64,000 nucleotides of DNA from Chromobotia macracanthus (taxonomy: Eukaryota > Chordata > Actinopteri > Cypriniformes > Botiidae), in assembly GCA_036877525.1 (NCBI GenBank), contig JAZGTH010000088.1, positions 1,516,501 to 1,580,500 on the forward strand, read 5' to 3'. Numbering within the stretch: position 1 is the stretch's first letter; each line of letters begins with the position of its first letter. This document shows, in pieces, positions 26,368 to 38,345 of the stretch. The position numbers and the translations under genes are program-made. A model generated the notes under the pieces. It was not told the DNA's origin and did no database searches. It worked only from the letters and a program-made list of their open reading frames with translations.

Positions 26368-27330
26368 AAAAATAAATAAAAAAATATTTTTTTTTCCCTT
26401 TTGACATCACACATCACTCCTTTCTAACCCCCTTCAATAACTAACTAGCTAATTAACTTTTTAGCAGTAACATTAGATATGGTGGCTTCACAAAATACTG
26501 CTAAACACAGTGAAACATGAGCAAAATCTAGTACAAACACTAGAATCCCTGCACAGCATGAACTGGTTTAAGCACTCAGATTAAGTGTGCACTGTGGCGT
26601 GTTTGCTTTTTTGCCTCAGCTGATGTACACAGCTGATACAAAGACTGTTACAGAACTGTTTTACTAGGTTATAAATGGTGGGCTCAAAATTCTACCAGCA
26701 GCCATTATATGACCTTATTTTCTTTTTTTTGCTCACTCATATAACCAAACTTTAAAGAAGGAAAGCCATCTATCGTCTTTTTATTTACACCCTGTTCTTT
26801 CTTCTCACAGTTTAAGAACCTGCTATAAGTGGGTGGTGAGGACCTTTGTATGCTCATTTAAAAGAATATAAAAGTCTTCAAAAGTCTTGTGGGCATACTG
26901 AAGCCTGGGAGATATAAAATGTTTTAGCAGGTGCCTCGTACAAACGCACGACTGAGCCCATATCTGAAGCATTCTCGAGCTGTTTTGTGGTTGCAAAGAG
27001 CATCAACATAAGAGCAAACCATGAACTTTAACTCTTCAGTCAGTACGGGTGACATCTTGTGTTTGCTTTTGTAAAACACATGTAGCCTACAGCAACTGCC
27101 CTTCATTTCTGTTGTCAGGTCAAGAATTCATGTTTAGAAGCCAAGGGAACTTGTTTAGCATTTCAGGCTGAAATTACAAATGCAGAAATGCCTTCTTTAT
27201 GAAATGCTTTACTCTCAGCTCTGTAATGATTTTTAGATGCAATTTGTGGTGCATGCTAGGGCAAGCGTGGCATACTTTTGCTCATATTTCAGGTTAGGGA
27301 TTTGAACAACACGTGCATTGCATGTATATT
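25528..27330. other. Gene-free region with homopolymer block
   Basis: Nothing coding recognised. Confidence 0.45.
26292..26398. repeat. Homopolymer A/T block
   Basis: C-run, A-run, short T-run, then over 30 A and a T-run. It is flanked by partial copies of gacatcacacatcactcctt (26165-26190, 26270-26285, 26403-26423). Confidence 0.85.
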
Positions 27331-27471
27331 GCTGTAGCTCAATTGGTAGAGCATTGTGGCAGCAACACCAGGGCCATGGGTTTGATTCCCAGGGAACACA
27401 AGAACTGAAAACCACATCTTGATGGCACTGTAAGTCAATTTGGATAAAAGCATCTGCCAAATGTATAAACA
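27331..27471 (+). mobile_element. tRNA-derived SINE, copy 1
   Basis: The head has an A box (tagctcaattggtagagc) and a B box (gggtttgattccc), as in a tRNA promoter. The tail aattggataaaagcatctgcc is the widespread fish SINE/LINE 3' end. It is not a functional tRNA gene. Confidence 0.8.
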
Positions 27472-27734
27472 AAAACCCAATAATTAAACCCAATACAAAA
27501 CAAAAGGGTTTCACATTTTTTGGCAGGTGCCAAAAAATAAAATCAATCTAAATCAATCTATTGCACAAAACTTCGGAAAAAGACAAGCATACGGTTTCTT
27601 TTGCAGGCTTTTAATTATAAAGCTTCCATGGTCAACCAGCTTAATCAAATGATAATGCTGCTCAAGTATTCTTTGGAGCTGGTCTAGCTATTGGACCAGC
27701 ATAGCTCTGCTTCACCAAACTCATATCGGTTTAC

Positions 27735-27794
27735 CCCAGCTAACAATGTTATTTTGAATGTTGTAAGAACATTCAACATTCCCTGTTAGCTGGG
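27735..27794 (+). mobile_element. Family A element, copy 8 (60-bp minimal copy)
   Basis: Both 11-bp termini are perfect, but only about 38 bp lie between them. This is an extreme internal deletion. Confidence 0.7.
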
Positions 27795-28207
27795 ATTTTT
27801 CATCTATCAATTAATAAACATCTGACATTCCTGGCTAATTTTATTGATTGTTTTGCAGTAACTGTCTGTTGCTATGAAGAGACTGATCTATGGTTTTGTC
27901 GTATGCCTGCTTTTGATTGATTAAATGTCTATATTGACCTGTACACTTTAAATCAGTTAAACAGCAGGTGGAGAACTGATGATGGCCTGAAAGCTGACAC
28001 TTGATTATAACCTTCAGTGCACACCAGAGGTTGATCTCCACAAGGAAACTTCCCGACACTCAACAGCTTCTACATTTTCAGTTAAACCACTTCACATCTG
28101 TAGGAACCTGATGACATGAGAGGAATTCTGCTGATTGGTGAGCCAAACATACTCGGGTTCTCTGTTTTGTTTTGTTTTTAATTTTCATCTCAATCTTTGT
28201 AAAATTT

Positions 28208-28380
28208 CAGTGGGCTTGCAGCCTGAAGTCACCCCTGTGGTTGGTGTTGTTAAGGACGGTAGTCATGGTGACTCTGTCTGGGCCTCTGCGGTGGTCCTCT
28301 CTCACCTGCTGCTCTTTCATGCCCAGTCAAGAGGTCCCGTGATGATGAGCGTTACGGTGGCGGAAAACGCCGGGGGGTAA
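28208..28380 (+). other. Unexplained exon-like segment
   Basis: A good 3' splice site (pyrimidine tract, then ttgtaaaatttcag) precedes a GC-richer 170-bp stretch in an AT-rich desert. It is open in one frame to TAA at 28378-28380 (VGLQPEVTPVVGVVKDG at its start). In another frame it ends VKRSRDDERYGGGKRRGVK and a stop, a basic tail like those of RNA-binding proteins. The following 250 bp look like a 3' UTR. A second short splice pair (gtagtc .. cccag) could join the frames. It may be a terminal exon, a transposed gene fragment or chance; the gene was not identified. Confidence 0.25.
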
Positions 28381-28599
28381 AATGAACAGAAGCAAAAAGA
28401 AAAGCAGCATGTCTGCTGTCTGACTCTTAAGTGTTCCAGCCACGACTCACAATCAGCTTCAGACCTTTTTTATAGACTAAGTTTTTCTTTTCTTTGATTT
28501 GAGCTCTGGGGTTCTGGAGGTTGGGTTTGACATCTTTCAAACTGCACACTGCACATTTTACTCCTTTAAAATGTTTAAAAATATAGATGTTTAAAACGC

Positions 28600-29807
28600 G
28601 ACGCAGACACAGTAGTGGCCTGTTTTATGTTGCTTTTATTTTGATGCTGTGTCTATGGCAACAGGTATCAGTATAAAGTCAAAGATGATTTTCATATTGA
28701 TGACATTGGTGACAGAATTTTTTTCCCTCAATAAAAAATGTCTCACAGCTGTTATGTATCGTTTTCACACAAATGACATCAGCACAGAAATGCTGTTTAC
28801 AAGCACATTTCTCAGACATTTGCCTCCATTTGCCTTTGGCCAGACAAACACTATTGGCTGAGACAGTGTTGCCATGTTGGGCTGAATTCTGCTGTTTACA
28901 CTTTTTAGGAAAATCAACCTATGAAACGATTTCTCATAGCTGTCTCTGCTTACAAAGTAAAAAATTGGAAAAAAGCAAAAAGCAGCTGTGTGAAAGGTTC
29001 AAGTTTTGAAAAGTTCCTTCTAATTTGTTTATAAACCAGTATTTTGTTCTATCAGAAATATTCTCTGATCTCTGTCCACCTCATTTTTAAATATTTATTC
29101 ATAAAACATTTACATTACAAAAAATAACAGAAAATCACAGAACATTATGACACAGTGACTCACACTGCAGAAAGGTGTAATTTTCACGCTCAGGCTTCAG
29201 GGTTTATCAGTGTGGGAGTCTAATGAACGATTCTACTACAAACCCTTCCTGAACTACATCTCTGAGCTAATCTGCATGAGTGCTGTGAAATGTGTTAGCA
29301 GCCACGAGGGCTTTGGCCTGCGCTGACGTGAGTGTCAGATTTCTACACACCTGTACGGGTGTGTAGACCGTGAGTGTGCCCCAGGGAAGATCTGCTAGAT
29401 GAGGCAGCCATCCACTGCTTGCATACTAATAGAAACAGATTCTTTGCAATAGATGTTTGCTATAATCAACAGATACAGCCTAAATCCAAGATGCATTAAA
29501 CACTTTTGCTGAGTTTTATCTGTAACCTTTATGCACGCTTTTGTGGTGATAAGCTATGACACTTGTCATACATTGACTCGACTGTGCGTTCGTTGTGCAG
29601 TGAAACAAATTGTTCTGCATTGTGCGATTCAGATAAAAATGTGCAATTTACTTTTGAGTAATTTACATATTTTTGTAGTGAGGCTGTGCTATTGCAATTT
29701 TCGCATAGGCGTGCTCTTGTGAGGTTTGTGTCAAATTCATTTAAATTCGAACAAGCTCTTCTTTAGGAAAACTGCATATATTGTGGCACATGACCCCCAA
29801 GCACTAA
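28600..29807. other. Gene-free region
   Basis: No exon recognised. A 9-bp-stem palindrome ctacacacc-tgtacg-ggtgtgtag lies near 29343. Confidence 0.45.
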
Positions 29808-30031
29808 CCTAGCTAACAGGGAATGTTTTCAGAACGTTGGTTAATGTTCTCTAAAAAGTTCTCTCATACTGTGTTTTTAATGTTCTATACCATATATATC
29901 AAAAACATTATTCTAAAGGTGTTAGTGGAACTAATGTTAAAAAATGTTTTGAATGTTCCTAGAACCTTTGAAAAAACATTTTTAACAGCTGATACTCGAA
30001 ATGTTCTTACAGCCTAAAATTGTTAGCTGGG
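29808..30031 (-). mobile_element. Family A element, copy 9
   Basis: Reverse orientation from cctagctaacagggaatg to aaattgttagctggg. Both ends are recognisable and the interior is shortened. Confidence 0.7.
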
Positions 30032-30540
30032 ACGGCACATCTGACAGGACGGATGTGCTGGAATTACACAACCATAGGTCTATATGACGGGCCTTTAACA
30101 CCGTCGTTCGACTCTGCTGACCCGGCTACAGCTGTAATTGAATGCTTGCCTGTGCAGTTTGGGGTGAGCGCTGTGTATAAGGCATTTGTCAGCTGTTCAG
30201 AATAGAAGCTGAGCTGCTTCAGTGGTTTGTAATAGGAGCTCTGCCTTTGTCTCCAGTGATCTAATGCCACAAAATGGCTCATCTACCACAATATCTCCCT
30301 CATAAAATGCTGAGAAAAGAGCTATTGATCAGCAGCAGGGTACCGATGGCACTTCTGTCTCTCTGTAATGCAGGATTTAATGGACTCACAGTCTAATTAT
30401 GCAATAATCTGAGTTCATATGACACAGGATGGGATTCGAGCCTATTTTTACTTTAAAGTTAGTCATTAAACATTCACTCTGGTCACATTTGGCCTTTCCC
30501 GGAGGAAAACTGTAACTACTCATGCTTAAAGGTAAAAAAT

Positions 30541-30631
30541 ATTCTAACATTACTGCAACAACATTTTGACAACTTTAAGAGAAGTTTAGAGAATATTAGC
30601 CAACAATCTGAGAATGTTCCCTGTGAGCTGG
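30541..30631 (+). mobile_element. Family A element, copy 10 (3' fragment)
   Basis: Carries only the right-end block (attactgcaacaacattttg .. gttccctgtgagctgg). Confidence 0.55.
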
Positions 30632-31849
30632 ATTAGGGTAATTTTCTTAAGGAGAAAGTAAGAAGTTAGTCTCCATTTGCTCTGTATTTAGGAGAAACTA
30701 ATAAGATCTCATTTCTGCTTGTTCCCCCAGGTGTTGTTTCAGCTTGCATACAACAAGATCAAACACACTGTGTGCACGACATCGCTTAGGAGCAAAAGGC
30801 ATGTACGGTTTCACAGAGGTCTGCACCATCTTAATAATCCTTAAAAAACTCACATTGAAATCACAGCATTGAGAAACAAGGCATTGGGGGCTTGTGGCTG
30901 AAAATCCACTGAAGCAGCATTTTTGAAGCTGGAGATTCATGTATAATTTGTGAGCTTCAGTACTGGTTTTGAAGAAGGATGAAAATTTTAATTATTTCAG
31001 TATAATTTCCTCACTGTGAGCTGTGAACAGCTTACTGAAGATGCATTAACATTATCATCAGAGACAAAACTCTCTAATACTGACCCCAAAACTGTGCATC
31101 CACACAAATATACTGTTTTGTTATTGTGTACTTTATTACCAGGTGTTGCTGAGGTCAAACGTATATATGTTAAATTCAGTTAAACAGGAGAACACACGTT
31201 TACTCATCTAAATGGGGACATTCCATAAACTTCTACTGTCTATATACACAGCTAGTTATAAACAATATAATCTAACACACTCTAACCCTAACAGAAAACG
31301 TTCTGCATATTTACAATAAAAAAACATTTACTATATGTTATAATGTTTTGCTGACTTTTGGGTACAAATTTGTCCACAGGTTATACAAGTAAACACACAC
31401 CGGCACACACACACATTTGGTTTATGAGGACATGGACTTTACGTTTATGTTGTTATACATGTTTCATTATACACATTTTTAACTATAAAACTTCTTGGTA
31501 GTCTTCATAAAAACACTATAACAGGAAGTAAACAATGCTTTATATTTGGAAGCTACTGTCTCTCTTTTCCAGGCGGTTCACGCACTCTAGCCTCTGGCAC
31601 ACTCCCTGTATTCATTACTCCACACAGACCCTATAATAGTAGCTTGTCTGGCTACTAAAGCAAATGACTTGGCATTCTTTGTGACTGTGGCTGGACTCCT
31701 ACATGGATGATGACTAACTGAAGTGGAACTGATGCACGATTTGCTTCCGGGGTTTCCCTGTAATCACGCAGAGTACAGAGACTGAGTTGACACAGAGAAG
31801 TAATCTGATAATGTTCCCATCTAACGTTTAATCTGCTGCTTTGTTACAT
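30632..31849. other. Gene-free region
   Basis: Nothing identifiable beyond short open frames. Confidence 0.45.
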
Positions 31850-32092
31850 AAGATCCCACCCTCCCTTCAGAGTGCTCTTCAAAGCCATGCCTCCTCCAAC
31901 ACATGAACGCATACATAGTTTGATAGGCAAGGGGGACAGCCTATCATTACACTCGGACTGAATGCATTGATTGGACAAACATTTTATGGTTCTGCACCTT
32001 CCACAGAAAATATATATTTATATAAATGTATTTAGACCACTTAGTAATTGCTATCAGGATGTGAAGAGACTTTCAATCAGCATAGCAAGAAA
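31850..32092. repeat. Family C dispersed repeat, copy 2
   Basis: Inverted relative to 6930-7205; shares ccaccctcccttcagag, ctcctccaacacatgaac and ggatgtgaagagactttcaa. Confidence 0.7.
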
Positions 32093-34484
32093 TATATATA
32101 AAAATATACAAAAAAAAACAAATTGCATGTTTTTACTCCTTGTTTTTCTTTCTATATTTAGGTCAAACAGCTGGGACACTGGTTAAATTTTAAAGATATT
32201 TCGAGGACTATATTGTGTTGTTGCTACTTTCCTCCAAATAAAACAGTTCACAAACAGCAGCCAGACAAGAGACACTTTATTAAATGAGAAACTAATACAG
32301 CAGTGACGTCATCTTCACCAGACTGCCCTAACAGTCTGCTACAAAGACAACATCCAGATGTATTCATGAAGACGGACAATTGCAAAGGCTATTTTTGGCT
32401 ACTTTTTGCATGAATATATGAATCCCTTTTCTTTGGTTTGCTTTAAACCACAAAAATGGAACATTTTTTTTTGTTCTTTCATAACTTAAGCAAATGTAAT
32501 GCATAAATAATACACTTTTATAACAATAATATTTATGTACTCATATAAAACCTGATCTTCTAAGATCGTTGCATTGAATAACAGTATTAATAAGTTTAGG
32601 AAATAACAGACTGGTCAGATTTAGTTAGTGCAGTTCACCAGGGTTTCACTTAAATCCTCAGAACTTTGTTTACTCTCTTTTTTACTAAACGAACTACAAA
32701 CGCAACAGCCTGTGAAGCTCTAACTCTCTGACACTGCTGTTTGTGAATATGTGCTTTTTTACCTGACAATGCACAAACACAAAAATCACCTTCATGGAGG
32801 AAGAAACCACAGCTTTAATCCTCTGTGCTGTTAGACATTAAATTCGTCAAGAGTTCAGCCATTAAATGATAAATCTGTCATTATTTACTTACCCTTATGT
32901 CTTCTGAAAGTCATCTGATGTCCTTTTCCTCTGAAACACACTGAAACTCAGGAGTTATTTATAGATGAATGCTCAAAAATATACAAAGCTCTTTGATATA
33001 CAATTAAAATTAAGGGACAGTGTGGCTGTATATAGTGCTCAAGTTGTACTGACTACTTTCAAAATGCTTAAATAGATGGTTAAACAATGACAATATTTGG
33101 GTAAACTATCTCTTAAATTCTGATTCATGTACTTCTCTGATTAATCAAGATTTGAGACATAATTGTAATTTTGCATATCTACAGTGGACTATTCACAACA
33201 GAAAAGAGCTGACAATGTCCTCTGTAAATCACAATTATATTCTTTTTAAATCTGAAAAATATGGTTGAGATATTCATAATTTTCTGAGGCAGCGCTACAT
33301 AACACAGCAGATGTACTGAACTAGTTCTTTGTTTTTACTACAGTTCTTCTTTTTACAGGGTTGTAAGTTCAGGAGTATTTGTTAATCTTTTCTGTCTGTG
33401 TGTCAGCAGGTCTCAGAGGGCATCTGTCCATTTCAGACTCGACACATAAACAGCAAGGATAAAGTACATAAATTCAGTTATGAAATAGTGTGTTTTACAA
33501 GATTGCAATGACAGAATCAATAAAAACAATTTATGATCCATTACTCACATCTGTGCTTGAGTTTTGCTGGAAAGTGTCAGCACATTTCTCTTTAAGGTTA
33601 CAGGAAACTTTCTCAAGAATGCACAGTCATGAGTTCATGAGTTTGGATGTAGTTTTTTGGGTGTTTTTCTGTAACCAGTTTGTGAACACACTGGCACCTA
33701 AACTGAATTCAGCAAAATAACCCTCTTTTTTAAATGTTGTCATTGGATAAAACACTTTGTTATAAATGTCATTCTTTGACGAAATGGTCACATGGCATTG
33801 GAATCAAATGCCATGGGATTCAACACTCACACTGCTCAACATAATCGGAGCAACTGGGTGCAAACTGCTAAGCCACGGCTCTAACCTCAGCACACTATTT
33901 GCAGAAGTTGCTTCAAAATCCACATCCAATTAATAAAATCAACATGCATATTGCATATTTGTTTCAGTTGCCTCCAGGATTTGATCTGTATGAGCCATTC
34001 ATCAGTAATCCATCTACATGAAACCTCTTGGTAACTGTGATGTTTCTGTTGTTTGTGCTTTGGTTTTTTAATCATGAAACTACTTTTAGCATATTTCATA
34101 CCGTATTTTTAAATATGGTGTGAAAATGTTTCAAATACTGCAAGAGACATTATTGTTGCACCAGATCTACACAGGTACAAATGTCTCACAAAACATTCAT
34201 CTTCACATTCTGACATGTATACAGAAACACCCATAATCCAAAACCTTTAGAACAGACAGTAACAGCCTGTCAGAGGGATCATCATTACCCTGGACACAAA
34301 GCAACACAATAAAATTACTCACCTGGTCTGGGCAGGATGTACCACAGACTCTACAAATAAGACTGGAGGGCTAAATCAAATCACTCTTCCTATTTGTGGA
34401 ATATATAAGGGGTCTTTTGTTGGCATTGTGTCAAAATGCAACACTCACAGTTTCTAGATTTAAACTGTGACATTAAAGCTGCAA
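32093..34484. other. Gene-free AT-rich region
   Basis: Nothing identifiable on either strand. Confidence 0.45.
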
Positions 34485-34830
34485 TCTGTGACTTCTGCCT
34501 CTCTACTGCCATCTCTGTTGGAAGGTTATTGAGGAGTTGTTTTCTTAACATGGATGACAAGTTTAAATTCTAGTTTTAAAAACTGCTGTAAGAACAAACT
34601 ACAAACACTGCAGCATCTACAGCACCAGTACATGTGATACAGTAACTGGATCTTCATCTTTCTGTTTACAGACGGACATTTCCTGACACCTCAAATGATA
34701 AATCATTATAATAAATTTACTGTTGTGAATCAGGGTAATGTAAGGAGATTGTGTTGAACATGATCTGTCGTGTACTTGCTCAATAACTGATTTTTGTTTA
34801 TTTTAAACCCAAAACATTACAGATTGCTGA
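34485..34830 (+). mobile_element. Family B element, copy 3 (best ends)
   Basis: Starts agctgcaatctgtgacttc and ends aacattacagattgctg, so the termini are inverted repeats (gcaatctgt/acagattgc). About 345 bp, non-coding. Confidence 0.7.
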
Positions 34831-35514
34831 TTTGGACTCAGTGAGTGACAGTCCACTCTGGAGAGCAGGCGAGGAAGTTTTCCATCTGCTGTGCATGATG
34901 CAGTGATGATCAAAACAACGCCAGGGGACCATCTGACGGCACGTACACGACGCTCTCCAGAGTACACAGGAGGTCACGCTTACATGACAATGTTTTGACA
35001 AAGGCAAAGGCGTGAATTGACGTGTTGGGGAAACCCATTTCTCATTGATGTTTAGAAGAATGTTGACTTGGAGATGAGCGATGAGATCTGATCTGAGATC
35101 AGATGAGATCTGCAGCGGGGGAAGTTGGAGCGAGGGCAGGCGGATGATTGATTTTCTTATTTTCCCTGTGGCAAGGTGGGGCAGGGCCTGTATAATAAAT
35201 TGTGACACTTTAATTAGCTTGTCCAAGATAAACAAAATCAGATCTGCCTTGTTGGTCTCTGCACAGGCACCTTAACCTCTCATGAGACGGGTACATGCTC
35301 AGAAAATGGATGTTTGGGCATTTTGTACATGGAATTATGGAGCATCAGGATCCTATGCAGAATATTGAATATTAGTTGATGTAACATTGGTTACGTTAAA
35401 TAAATCTCAATAAAGGTATATCAGCAATGTTGATAAAGATGTGTCAATAGATGCAAAACTAAATCTCAAGAAAACAGTCAGAATGTTTCTGGGTTTTACT
35501 GTATTTAAACCCCA

Positions 35515-36127
35515 AATGTCAAGGGCAGGGTAGGGAGAACCTAAACGCAAGCCAGCTTAACTCAAAAAATAAATTTTTTAACTCAAAAAATAAATTCTTT
35601 ATTAACAAAAACTCCCTTGAGGGGGAAAACAGAAACAGACCAGGAAAAATAATATAAACTAGAACTCCCTCAAGGGGGGAAAACAACAACCCAGAATCGT
35701 GAGTAAAACTAAAAATAACTGACAGAGGACACTAGACAGTAGGCAAAACAGACAAAAGGCAAAACAGGCAAACAAAAACGGACCAGCACAAGACAGCAAA
35801 CACAAGGGCATTAAATAGACAAAACCAAGGCGAGTAACAAGGACAGACAGGTGGGAGGAATTAACTAATGAAGGGAGAATTACGAGGGAATGAGAGGGCA
35901 GGGTCAAGAACATGACAGGAGAGCACATGACACGAAGTAAACAATGACCGTTTGCTTCCACAGAAGACACAGAGCATGAGTTCAGATCCTGACTCCAAGA
36001 AACAAGAACCAAGACCAGGGATGAGTCAGGATCCAAACATCATGCTCTGACACAAAACACAGCGCTGTCAGCATCCTGGCAAGAGAATCTTGGAGAAACT
36101 CAGGACATGAAGCCAGGACCCTGACAC
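35515..36127. repeat. Possible transposon remnant, unnamed
   Basis: A G/A-rich, compositionally distinct block with internal near-duplicates (ctcaaaaaataaat twice; aactcccttgaggggg and aactccctcaagggggg). Loosely inverted ends are tgtcaagggcagg and ccaggaccctgaca. No coding capacity. It resembles non-coding parts of fish retroelements, but no family is named. Confidence 0.4.
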
Positions 36128-36153
36128 CAAATGCTCCTATATGCTTTATATAT

Positions 36154-36299
36154 TGTAGCTCAACTGCTAGAGCATTGTGTTAGGAGGGCAAAAGGTTGTC
36201 GGTTTGATTTCCAGGGAACACACATAGTGATCAAATGTATAGCCTTAATGCACTGTACGTCGCTTTGGATTAAAGGGTCTGCCAAAAAGCATAAAAATG
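36154..36299 (+). mobile_element. tRNA-derived SINE, copy 2
   Basis: Same architecture: tgtagctcaactgctagagc head, cggtttgatttccaggg B box and gctttggattaaagggtct tail. Confidence 0.75.
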
Positions 36300-37212
36300 T
36301 ACAAAACAAAAGTATGACCACAATTTCCTCTGCCTCACAAAACTTTTGCATATTCATAACTCCACAGCAAAAACAGTACAGATTATTTGGTAGTACTTTT
36401 GGAACCTGTTGCACACTCTGGAATTTGTATGCTTCTGTTTGTGTGTGTCCACTCTGGGTTTTAAACAGTACAGATGTGTGTATGGATGTCCCTGCTCTCC
36501 ACAGGATGTTAAATGACTATTGCTTGTCCCACGGGAGCTCATTAAAATCCCCCCAAGCAGAGGGTGTCACACCATCCCAGACAAACAGCTCTGCCACGCT
36601 GCATAGTGATGCCTCCTATCTGTCTGTCTGCAGCTGAGAGATAGAGCCGAGGACCCACAGTGACAGCCACAAAGAGTCTTGCACTCGGCCCACCATTATT
36701 AGACATAACAGGGCTCAGAGACAGAATCCAGGGCCAGGGTGCACAGATAACTCTTCATTAATTTATAGCCCTTTGAATTTTAAACTGTCGGGAATGTCTG
36801 CATGGCATATATAGTGGGTTTCAGCACCATGGACAGAGCTATGGCAAACACACACAGACTGTAGCACCACAGACAGCTCCATCTGTGATCTGCAGGACAT
36901 GAGCTTTTGTGTGGCTGTTGACAAGATGCAAACAGAAGGTGTGAGTTTAAGGAAAACACTGTTGGGAAGCAGAGGTGAACAGGTGGGTGGGGGCAGAGAA
37001 AACTGGTTTGTGGAATCCTTTGGAATCCAAGAGTTTGAACAGTGCACGGATAAGTGTGAATTCCCCTGTGTGGATAATGCCAGTGTGTCGACTCTGATGG
37101 TGTAAATGGGATTTCACAGATACAGTGAGGAATCACAGACAAGCACAAACCAGGGGACCTATTAACTGCTATTTCCTGCTACTGAGAGTGCACACACACA
37201 CACACACAAATG

Positions 37213-37254
<42 letters not shown>

Positions 37255-38212
37255 CTTCCATTTTAACAGCCAATCTCAGCACTACAATCACTAAACTTTG
37301 AAAATATGTTGCCCTAGAAACTTTTACCTTTAATGGTTAATTAATGAGTTCATTAATGTAGTTAAAGCATGTTTTATAATTTATGCAGAAATCCATGAAT
37401 CCTTTGAGCTTTGTGGACATGACGTTCTTCCATCTCTTTCTATTTCAACTCAGTCTAGTATGTAGCACATGATGCTGGAGAAAAAAGCTTAAGACAGCTT
37501 AGAGATGCAGACAGCTATAAAAATACTACAGTACAGCGATCACCAGTCACATGCTAGCAGGTATTTTAAAATGCAGTGACCCCATGTGATTTATGACATT
37601 TATGGAAAATAACATGAATTTGTACACTGGGTATTTGTATATTGAGTAGTGGATGGACTAAGAGAGTAATTCAACTGAAATTGAAATCCAAGACAGGCTA
37701 TTTTATGCAGTGAGCCTGTACTTTATATTATCAATAAACAGAAAGCTACATTTTGATATTATGCCTTCTCATGAGGAAAAAAAAAACATTTATAGCGTTT
37801 ATTCAAACCTGCAGAGAAAAATACAGAGTAAAACCATCAAATGCAAGAGCTGAGCAAATAAAATTGGATTCCATTTTTCCTCAAAGCTTCCAAGATTTTC
37901 AAACTTTTTTAACTCCACTAAAATGATTCAGAACTGGAAAGCAAAAGGCACTCAAGAAATATCAAACATATTTATAGAAATATTTTTATGGGGCATTTTA
38001 ATGTAATTTCCGCCTTTGCTAAAAGAAAAGCTCTTCGAGAAAATAAAAATGTTGTTTTCATTTTGAGAGTAAAGGTGTTTGAAATGTGTTTAGGGAGTTT
38101 CTGTGAGCTTTTCAGATGTGCATTATCTTACAGATGTAATTCTGACCACAAATTCACCTGCTACATGTGAGAAGAGCTGCACAGAATTGGTTGGAACTAT
38201 ATTGTGTAACTC
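36300..38212. other. Gene-free region
   Basis: Overlapping short open frames on both strands at 36.4-37.1 kb lack domain similarity. It contains the (AC)n tract at 37188. Confidence 0.45.
37188..37251. repeat. (AC)n microsatellite, interrupted
   Basis: Two (CA)n runs separated by aaatgcacg. Confidence 0.97.
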
Positions 38213-38345
38213 CCCAGGTGACAGGGAATGTTCTCAGAACATTGGCTAACATTCTCTAAAAGTTATTTCATTAACATTAATAGAGCATTTTTTAAATGTT
38301 GTATATGATATATAAAAACGTTATTCTTAAGTAGTTAGATTTGAA
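38213..38345 (-). mobile_element. Family A element, copy 11 (fragment)
   Basis: Reverse orientation, starting cccaggtgacagggaatg. Only the right-end half of the consensus remains. Confidence 0.55.

Noticed and set aside
27331..27405. tRNA-like sequence with A and B boxes
   Set aside because: It continues into the common SINE tail and lacks a proper cloverleaf, so it is a SINE head and not a tRNA gene. The same holds for 36154, 60588 and 62088.
29343..29366. Palindrome ctacacacc..ggtgtgtag as an insulator or terminator
   Set aside because: A 9-bp stem is short enough to be chance in this length of sequence, and nothing nearby suggests a function.
35659..36036. 125-codon minus-strand frame rich in Leu, Ser and Val
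   Set aside because: It lies in a repeat-like, compositionally biased block with near-duplicate segments and shows no recognisable domain.
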